Assembly (NCBI GenBank): GCA_910575665.1
Contig: CAJTFB010000007.1
Coordinates: 41,802-105,801 of the forward strand
Direction: 5' to 3'
Source: Eubacteriaceae bacterium
GTDB lineage: Bacteria; Bacillota; Clostridia; Lachnospirales; Lachnospiraceae
Length of the DNA stretch: 64,000 bases
The notes beneath the pieces are model-generated. The model did not search any database, was not told the DNA's origin, and saw only the letters and a list, made by a program, of their open reading frames with translations. Numbering within the stretch: position 1 is the stretch's first letter; each line of letters starts with the position of its first letter. Both the position numbers and the translations under genes were made by a program. This document shows positions 52,942 through 61,700 of this stretch, in pieces.

Positions 52942-54684
52942 ATGGAATTAGCAACAGAATTAACCGAAGCAATTTCAACAGCAAGCTCAGAGGTGGCGTT
53001 TGGTATCTGGTTTTTGATTGGTGCCGCACTGGTATTCTTCATGCAGGCGGGATTTGCCATGGTGGAGACCGGATTTACCAGAGCAAAAAACGCAGGAAAC
53101 ATTATTATGAAAAACCTGATGGATTTCTGCCTGGGAACGATCGTATTTATATTTCTTGGTTACGGCATCATGAACTCAGAGAATTACTTTTTCGGAGTGA
53201 TCGGAATGCCGGAATATCAGATGTTTACGAATTTTGCAGGTTTTAACTGGTCAAATTTCTTCTTCCAGCTGGTATTTTGTGCGACCTGTGCAACTATCGT
53301 TTCTGGTGCTATGGCAGAGCGGACTAAATTTAGCATGTATTGTTTGTACTCTATCATAATAAGTGCGGTGGTATATCCCATTGAGGCAGGATGGACATGG
53401 AACAGCCAGGGATGGCTGGCGCAACTAGGATTTATAGATTTCGCAGGATCCGCAGTCATACATATGGTAGGTGGTATTACGGCACTTGTAGGTGCTTCGA
53501 TTCTGGGAGCCCGTATTGGAAAGTTTGATAAAAACGGCAAGCCAAAAGCGATTCCTGGGCATAACATCACCATTGGAGCGCTGGGGTGTTTTATTCTCTG
53601 GTTTGCATGGTATGGTTTCAACGGTGCGGCGGCAGGCAGTGTAGACGAGATGGCAAAGATCCTGTCTACGACGACGATCGCGCCGGCCATTGCTACTGCG
53701 GTCTGTATGATCTTTACCTGGGCTAAATATGGTAAGCCTGACGTCTCCATGTGTCTGAATGCCTCTCTTGCCGGTCTGGTCGGTATAACCGCTGGATGTG
53801 CCAATGTGGATGCGGTGGGGGCAGCTATGATCGGCATCGTGGACGGTCTTCTGGTCGTATTTGGTGTGTGGTTCGTGGATAATGTATGTAAGGTGGATGA
53901 TCCGGTGGGTGCTGTAGCAGTTCATGGATTCAATGGTGCCTGGGGAGCGATTGCAGTAGGACTCTTTGATTATGAGAATGGATTGTTTTACGGCGGCGGC
54001 GCCCGTCAGCTTGGTATACAGTGTCTCGGTGTCGTCACGATTGGAGTTTATGCGGCCGCAGTTATGGCAGTTATATTTATCGTGATCAACAAGGCATTTG
54101 GGCTTCGTGTGACAGCGGAAGAGGAGATCCTTGGTCTGGATGCCACCGAGCATGGCCTGCCTTCTGCCTATGCAGACTTTATGCCGGCAGGCGATAGATT
54201 CTATCCGGCTTCTTCAAGTCAGGACAAAAAGCTACCTGGTGGGGTGCCGATGGAGAAGGCTGTTTCTGTCACAGAAGTTACCCCGGCTGCTAAGGCACCA
54301 GAGGCAGCGCCAAAGTCTTTGGATGGAACTAAGCTCAGTAAGATATCCATTGTCTGCAAGCAGAGTAAGTTTGAGGAACTGAAGTCAGCACTCAATGATA
54401 TCGGCGTCAGTGGTATTACGGTCACTCAGGTACTTGGCTGTGGCGCACAGAAAGGAAATGCGGAATATTACCGCGGTGTACCAGTAGACTTCACGCTTCT
54501 TCCGAAGATCAAGGTAGAAGTTATTGTCAGTGCAGTACCGGTGAGCAGAGTTGTGGAGGCGGCAAAACAGGCGCTTTACACCGGTCACATCGGAGATGGA
54601 AAAATCTTTGTCTATGATGTAGAGGAAGTTATCAAGGTAAGAACCGGGGAAAGCGGTTTTGATGCTTTGCAGGATGACGATTGA
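52942..54684 (+). CDS. Ammonium transporter fused to a PII signal protein
   Basis: A 580-residue protein. The first 430 or so residues are an AmtB channel with 11 membrane helices and the twin pore histidines H174 (AVIHMVGG) and H328 (AVHGFNGAW). A Pro/Ala linker leads to a complete GlnB/GlnK domain (about 467-570) with T-loop QKGNAEYYRG (Y510 equals the uridylylated Tyr51) and the B-loop TGHIGDGKIFV. PII normally blocks AmtB in trans; here regulator and channel are one chain. GGAGGTGG at 52929 fixes ATG 52942. Strong promoter, leader hairpin and terminator make it a single-gene unit. Confidence 0.93.
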   Translation: MELATELTEAISTASSEVAFGIWFLIGAALVFFMQAGFAMVETGFTRAKNAGNIIMKNLMDFCLGTIVFIFLGYGIMNSENYFFGVIGMPEYQMFTNFAGFNWSNFFFQLVFCATCATIVSGAMAERTKFSMYCLYSIIISAVVYPIEAGWTWNSQGWLAQLGFIDFAGSAVIHMVGGITALVGASILGARIGKFDKNGKPKAIPGHNITIGALGCFILWFAWYGFNGAAAGSVDEMAKILSTTTIAPAIATAVCMIFTWAKYGKPDVSMCLNASLAGLVGITAGCANVDAVGAAMIGIVDGLLVVFGVWFVDNVCKVDDPVGAVAVHGFNGAWGAIAVGLFDYENGLFYGGGARQLGIQCLGVVTIGVYAAAVMAVIFIVINKAFGLRVTAEEEILGLDATEHGLPSAYADFMPAGDRFYPASSSQDKKLPGGVPMEKAVSVTEVTPAAKAPEAAPKSLDGTKLSKISIVCKQSKFEELKSALNDIGVSGITVTQVLGCGAQKGNAEYYRGVPVDFTLLPKIKVEVIVSAVPVSRVVEAAKQALYTGHIGDGKIFVYDVEEVIKVRTGESGFDALQDDD

Positions 54685-54700
54685 TGTGAGTATTATATAA

Positions 54701-54752
54701 AAAAGGACACGCACTTCTTTAAGAAACAAGAAAGAGTGTGTGTTCTTTTTTT
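54701..54752 (+). terminator. Terminator after amtB
   Basis: AAAAGGACACGCACTTCTTT (54701-54720) pairs with 54728-54750 around AAGAAAC, then T-run. Confidence 0.88.
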
Positions 54753-54776
54753 TGTTAAATGTGAGTTTGCAGCTTC

Positions 54777-55286
54777 TTAAACTGGAGAAGCAAACAATCC
54801 AATATGGGGTGGAAACAGAGAAAAGATAAAAAATACAAAACAGAGGATGACAAATCCCCAATAGCAGGCAGTGGAAGGAAGACGGCATCCTTTATTGCGG
54901 GACAGAGCGCGGTAACTAAAGCGGTAAGCAGCACCCATGGAAAGGAAGTAGATCAGAATATTCATGACATCACTGTTTTTTCCATATACTCCCTGATAAG
55001 TATAAAAGCATACCACCGTCAACACCATGGCCAGCAGGGCTGACAAAAGTTTCACGCAGATAAAATTGTCGTATTGGGTATGAAAAATAAAATATTCCCC
55101 GATGGATACGAGCAAAATCGGAAAAAAAATCAGTTTTAAGTGTTCCCAGGTGGATTCATTGACGGGAAAGAAAAGTCCTGCTACTGCATTTTCGCCACTC
55201 CAGCCATAGATAAAATGGAAAATTACTCCCAGCAGGCTGGCGATGATAAAACTAATGATCTCTATTGTTTTTAATGAATATTTCAT
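54777..55286 (-). CDS. DUF6512-like membrane protein
   Basis: A 169-residue protein with five predicted membrane helices. The conserved-looking FFPVNESTWEHLKLIFFP segment is typical of this clostridial family of unknown function. AGGAG precedes the minus-strand ATG at 55286; the frame is open further to 55337 without a better site. Converges on amtB and diverges from the RHS locus. Confidence 0.75.
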   Translation of the reverse strand: MKYSLKTIEIISFIIASLLGVIFHFIYGWSGENAVAGLFFPVNESTWEHLKLIFFPILLVSIGEYFIFHTQYDNFICVKLLSALLAMVLTVVCFYTYQGVYGKNSDVMNILIYFLSMGAAYRFSYRALSRNKGCRLPSTACYWGFVILCFVFFIFSLFPPHIGLFASPV

Positions 55287-55528
55287 GGTTTCACTCCTAA
55301 TATTTGGTTTTAGTGTATGCAGAAAATAGAAAATCATGCGGGAAATCGTGGGTTAGAGGATGTGAGATGGCCCATATGTCGAATTTTGTCGAACGAAAGT
55401 TCCAGAAATTAGGAGAAAAAGCTAGAATCAGATCCAGATCTGCATTATAATGCTGAATAAGGAAAGACATTTGGGAAGAGCGGGTAAGGAACCCTACACA
55501 GCCCTGACACACAAAAAGGAGATAAACG

Positions 55529-55744
55529 ATGAAACCAATGACCCAAAAAAGAACCAAACACCACATACAAAGACGAATCCTGGCCCTACAGAGCCGGAAC
55601 ACACGAAAGAGAACAGGAGACAAGAGTGAAAAAAATTTTTCACTCTGCAAGTTTGTGCGTGAGCGCACAAACTTGTGTGATGCGCAAAAAGGCGTGCGCG
55701 AATGGAGGATAAAAGATGAAAAACACGATGAAACCAGCAACTAA
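55529..55744 (+). pseudogene. Relic of an RHS-gene 5' end with signal-core deletion
   Basis: An ATG with a good AAAGGAG site opens a 71-codon frame whose first 20 or so codons copy the start of the RHS gene 190 bases downstream: MKP...T..HHIQRRILAL compared with MKP...T..YHIQRRILAL. 27 consecutive bases are the same (55561-55587 and 55757-55783). Then exactly 24 bases are missing relative to the RHS gene, the eight codons VLVAAIAL that make the signal-peptide core; similarity resumes at CAGAGCC and is lost soon after. Looks like the stump of a tandem RHS copy. Confidence 0.6.
55624..55675. repeat. Two adjacent perfect hairpins upstream of the RHS gene
   Basis: GAGTGAAAAA (55624-55633) pairs with TTTTTCACTC (55636-55645). 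CAAGTTTGTGCG (55648-55659) pairs with 55664-55675 around TGAG. GC-rich DNA (TGATGCGC, GGCGTGCGCG) follows, then GGAGG and the RHS start. The layout matches that before the gene at 25358. The rest of 55287-55528 shows only a weak TATAAT (55446-55451). Confidence 0.7.
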
Positions 55745-58700
55745 AATAACCAAATACCACATACAAAGACGAATCCTGGCCCTGGTGCTGGTGGCAGCCA
55801 TCGCCCTGCAGAGCCTGTCCGGGACCGGAGTGGCAGCAGAAAAAGCAACCACAAAGCAGACCCTCCAGTCAGAAACAACAAAGCTGGAAAAATACGGAAT
55901 CTTTGCGTCGGACAGAAACCTCCAGCTCTACTGCAATGAGGCCAACCTAGCAGCAGACCTCTATACAGGAAAAGACTTGATCTGTTCCGGCTCCAGGATC
56001 CACATCGAAGGAGAAGCAAACGCAGGCGGGAGCGTATATCCGTGGTGCGGTCAGTTTGCCGCCACCGCTGTCAACCAGGGACATAAAGAGGAGTCCTTAC
56101 CAGATATCCGGACCCGGATCGAAAAACAAACCGACCACTGGGAAGAACAACAAAACTACATGAACGTCAATGGAGAAGAAATCTGCAACGGTTATAAAAA
56201 ATCCGCATCCGGGATTCAGATCAGCGGGACAAGCTTTCGTGGGAACTGTTACCTGATGGCAGAAGAAACCATCCAGTACAGCGTGGACAGCCTGAACCGG
56301 GACGGGGGAAAGGTAGTCTTATACACAGAAAACGGAGACATCTGCATCAGCGGAAGCGATATCGTGATCAACGGAATCCTTGCCGCCCCCAACGGCAACG
56401 TCCGTATCAACGCAAACCGAGTGACAATCAACGGCCGCATATATGCCAGAGGAGTGGAGATGTCCGGCACCTCGTTTTACCTGAAAGCCTCGGAAAAAGA
56501 CATGGAACTGCTGGGAGAGGGAGACACAGAAGAAAAGAAAAAAATCATCAAGATCTATGACAGCGAAGAAGAGTACGCAGAAGGAAGCACAAAGGAAGTA
56601 GAGATCGGAGGAGGAAACCTCAAACTATCAGAACAAGAAGCTCCGGTGCAGAAGGTAAGCAAAAAATACAATGAAAACGTAGCCGACGGAGTCACCGCAG
56701 AAGTAACCCTGGCCACAGACAGCACATCCGGAGGAAGAAAGCTGGATTATCAGATCGCCTTCGCGGGGAACAGTACAAAAGAAAACCAGATCCCAGGAGA
56801 GCCGGATGCGTCCTTTGCCAGATACAATGGAAACCTGTATGCACTGGTGCATAAAAACGTACTGTGGAAAGAAGCAGAACTATTGTGCCAGATCTATGGG
56901 GGGCACCTGGTAACGATCACAAGCAAGGAAGAAAACGAGGTGGCAACACAGCTCGTGAAAGAGCAGGACTCCTATTATAACGCCATCGGTTTTACCGACG
57001 AAGAAGAGGAAGGGAACTGGAGATGGGTGACGGGAGAAAAGGCCACCTACCTGAACTGGAACCCAGGAGAACCAAACAACTCCTTTGGAAACGGACAGGA
57101 CTACGGCTACATGTACTCCTGGGGAAAATGGGATGACGGATACAGCACCAAACGGGCCCCCTTTTTGTGCGAGTGGGAGAGAAAAGAAACACTGGTGCCA
57201 GAAGAAGGGCGCCAAATCAGACTGGTGGTGGAAGTACAGGGAAAGGTAGAAGCCGGGGAAGGCTGGAACTGTACCGTCCATGAGGACGGGAGCACAACGG
57301 CCGTCTATGAAGCCGAAACCTTGGGAGAAATCCGCTCCTGCCCCCTCTCCCTCTCCCTGACCCCAGAAAAAGCAGAGGGATACCAAAAAGTCATCAAAGA
57401 CAGTTATTATACGTATTATGACGTCTATGGGAACGGCCACCGGGTATCGATGGGAGATCTGTGGCTGCCCTCCGAACATGTGGCAGAAGAAGGGACATGG
57501 AGCGCCGTATACGACAGTGGAGAAAATGGAACCCGGTGGGGAAAGGTGTGCTGGGAAGCCAGCCAGGCAGGAGATTCCGCGGTGACAGCCCGTGTAAAGG
57601 CATATGACCGGAAGGAAGAAGAAAGCAGCTGGGAAGAAATAGAAAACGGGGGTACCCTGAAAGGAGTCCAGGGAAGATACATCGAAATCACAGTCACCCT
57701 GAAACGGAGCCAGGATTACCGGAGCCCGTGGGTGGACTGGGTGATGGCAGCAAGTGAAGAGGCAGATGCCTATGAGGTACCAGACACGACAGCAGAAAGT
57801 AAAATCCTGTGCAATGACACGGTAGTAGAAAACAGCAGCATGTCCGCCTACTGCCAGATGACAGGGGGTCATCAGGGCGGGAACCGCCAGACCCGGTGGT
57901 CCCTCTGGAAAGACGGCATAAAACAAGGGGAAGAAGCCTGGGAGATCCAGGAAACCAGGCCATTTTTCACAACATTTTCCATCCAAGCCCCCGGGGACTA
58001 CCAGCTCCAGGCAGAGACGGAAACCCAGGGAAAGAGCATAACCGCCAGGAAGGAGATCCAGGTCCGCAGACAGCCCCGGATCCATCCCATCGAACCATTA
58101 ACAGAACCAGAAGAAATCAACCTGGTCATCGACCTGCCAGCGTATGCAAAGCCAGGCAGTACCGTCAAAGGAAAAGTACTCTTACCCCAAGGAGAACCCC
58201 TAGAGAGCATAAAGATCTATGAAGGAGAAAAAGAAGTAGGACGGTCAGAAACCAAAGAAATCAACGTCACCCTGCCAGAAAAAACAGGAGAAACCCAACT
58301 GGAAATAGAAGTCTGCCTCAAAGACGGAAGAGTAGTAATCCAGCAGACAAGTATCCATCTGGACGGGAAGGCGCCAGAAATCCGGATCACTCCCGAAAAA
58401 GAGAGCTACGAACCAGGAGAAAGGGGAGTATTCCTGCTGGAGATCCAGGACGACGGCGCGGTACAGGAAGTACGAACGCACTTTGACCACACAGAGATCT
58501 TCTACCAGCATAACAATCAGGTAGAGATCCCATCCCTGGGAGAAGGGGAGCATATCCTGGAAGTAACAGCGACGGATGGGGCGGGAAATACCGCCACCGA
58601 AGAATACCGGTTCACGGTGGCGCCATTACAAACACCGGAGCCAGAGAAAACACCAGAACCAGAAAAAACACCAGGAAAAACACCGGAGCCAGAAGAGACG

Positions 58701-61700
58701 CCAGAACCAGAAAAGCCTTCCGGCAACCCGCCAGTGGCAGCCATCGATGCCCCCCAGGGAGAAGCCATACTGACAGAGCCCGTGGACATCACAGGAACCG
58801 CTTACGATGCAGAAGAAATGGAGTATTACACCCTGGAATACCGGATCATCGGGGCAGAAGACTACATCCTACTAGAACAGTCCACAGAACCGAAACACCA
58901 TCAGCCCCTGGGGCATCTGGACACCACCATGCTGCCAAACGGGCATTACGAGGTACGCTTAAGCGTGGTGGACAAAGAGGGGAACCGGAACCGTGTCACC
59001 CGGAAATACGTAGTGGAAGGAACCTTAAAAACAGGGGCCATGAACCTGGGATTCACAGACATCACAGCCGCCATGGGAGGAGCAAAAATCAACGTAAACC
59101 GCGCCTACCGCAGTGGCAACAAAAACAAAGGCGATTTTGGCATCGGCTGGAGCCTTGGCATGCAGGGAATGACACTGTCGGAGACAACGCCGCTGCACAC
59201 CGGTTACAAACTCCGTGTGACCGGCACATGGTCCGCCCCAGGTTACAGCCTGAACGAGACAAAAAGCCACGACATCATCATCGCCTACGGCGACGGAACC
59301 AGTGACCGGTTTGAACTGACCATGACACCGGACAGACGGGAGCTTGTGCCGATCCATGAGGTGGAACTGGGGTACCGCTGTGTGACAAATCCGAAAGTAA
59401 AGTTAGAGATCGATGGGAACAACCTTGCCGTGATCCAGGACACCGAAATGCTCCTGCCAGAAACCTCCATGTACCGGCAGGTAAACTACAGGCTGACCAC
59501 CGAAGAAGGGACAGCCGTCTATCTCAGTGCTGCCACCGGAGTCACCAGGATGAAGGACAGGAAAGGAACCACCATCCGGGTGGACCAGGACGGCTACCAC
59601 TCGGAAGACGGGCGGAGCATTACCTTTACCAGAGATACCGAAGACCGGATCACCTGTGCCGAAGATCCGAAGGGAAAACAGACCCGGTATACCTACGACG
59701 AAGCGGGGAATTTAGCAGAAGTAACGGACCCGGCAGGGCGAACTGTCACCTTCCATTATGACCAGGAGCACAACCTCACCGGGATCACCGATGCATCGGG
59801 AGCTGCCGTGGCAAGAAACGAGTACGACAAAGACGGGCGCTTAAGGGCCATCATCGACGCCGGGGGAAACCGGACGGAGTATGCCTATGACATCCAGGGA
59901 AAGACCCAGGTGATAAAAGACCGTCTGGGAAACAGTACAGTATACGTATACGATGACCGGGGAAACATCCTGCAGCAGACCGACGCCAACGGAAATACGA
60001 CGAAAAACACCTACGACGACAACGGAAACCTGCTGACAAAGACAGATGCCAGGGGAAATACAACCCAATATGCCTATGACGGCAGTGGAAATATCACCTC
60101 CGTCACAGATGCCAGAGGAAACACCCTGAAACATACATACAACGAAAGAAATCTTACCACAGCCATGAAGTCCGGGGAAGAAGAGATCCTCATCGACTAC
60201 GACGAGGCCGGAAACATCGAAGAGACCACAGACCCTGCCGGAAACAAAACCAGCTACGAGCACGATAAAAACGGAAACGTCACCGGCATCGCGGATGCCA
60301 TCGGAACCCTGGCGTCGGCACAGTACGACGGAGAGGGAAACGTGATCCAGAACACGGACAGTACCGGAATCAAAACAACATATACCTATGACGAAGAAGG
60401 AAACCGCCTGACCCAGACCCGTCATGTAGAGACAGAAAAAGGCACAGAAGAACGCACCACCCGGTATGTCTATGATGAAGCCGGGGACCTGGTCCAGAGG
60501 ATCGATCCGGAAGGAAAGGTCACCGCCATCGAACGGAACCTGCTGGGTCAGATGACAGCTTCCACGGATGAACAGGGGCGCCGGACCACCTATGAGTACA
60601 ACCGGCAGGGGGAAGTCAGCCGGGTGGGCTATGCAGACGGCACCACCGAAACCTTTGCCTATGACCCGGAAGGCCGTGTGACCGAATCCGTAAACCGTCT
60701 CGGGCAGAGCCAGACCTATACCTATGACAAAGTGGGGAACCTGATAACGGGCACCGACAGCCGGGGAAACAGCACCACCTATACCTATGACCGCAATTAC
60801 AACGTAACCTCCGTGACGAACGCCGCCGGGGCAAAGACAGTCTATACCTACGACGCCTTAAACCGCAACACCTCCGTCACGGATGCCAAAGGAAACACAA
60901 CAAAGTACACCTATAACAAGTATTCTTACCTGACCGGGGTAACGGATGCCAGGGGAAATACCACCACCTACGAATACAACAAAGCCGGGAACCGGGTAAA
61001 GACCACCTATCCCGATGGAAGCAGCGTAGAGAGCGGATACGATGAGAGGGGACGTACCATCTGGCAGAAAGACGCCGCCGGAACAAAAACAACCTATACC
61101 TATGACGGGGCAGACCGTCTGATCCGGGTGGAGAATCCTTCTTCCGGAACCACCACCTACACCTACGATAAAGCAGGAAATCTCTGCAGGATGGAAGACG
61201 CCAATGGAAACGAGACCTCCTATGAGTATGACGGGGCGGGAAGGCAGACAAAAACCACCCAGGCAGACGGCAGCGCCCGCACAAGAACCTATGACCGGTA
61301 TGGAAGGCTGGAAAAGAGCGTAGACTACAACGGTGTCACTACAACCGTAGAATATGACGATCAGGACCAGGTGGTACAGGAAAAGACCGGTCAGTCCATA
61401 AAAACCTACACCTATGACACCTATGGCAGACGGACAGAGAGCAGCAGTGAAGGCAGCACCATCCGCTACAGGTATAATAAGCATGGGGAGCTGGCGGAAA
61501 AAACCTATGAAAACGGACAGAAAATCTGTTACGGCTATGACCAGTTTGGACGGAAAGAAAACGTCACCGTAAAAGCTGGGGACAGAGTGCTGGACCGAAC
61601 CACCTATGCCTATGACACCCTGGATCGTATCATACGGGTGGTAGCAAAGGACGGGACCGCAACAGTCTATACCTATGATGAAAATGGGAACCGCCAGGCC

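Noticed and set aside
56880..58085. A 401-codon open frame on the minus strand inside the RHS gene, and several shorter ones through 62700
   Set aside because: They mirror the codon bias of the GC-richer RHS gene, have no good ribosome site, and read as Pro/Ser/Cys/Phe-rich nonsense.
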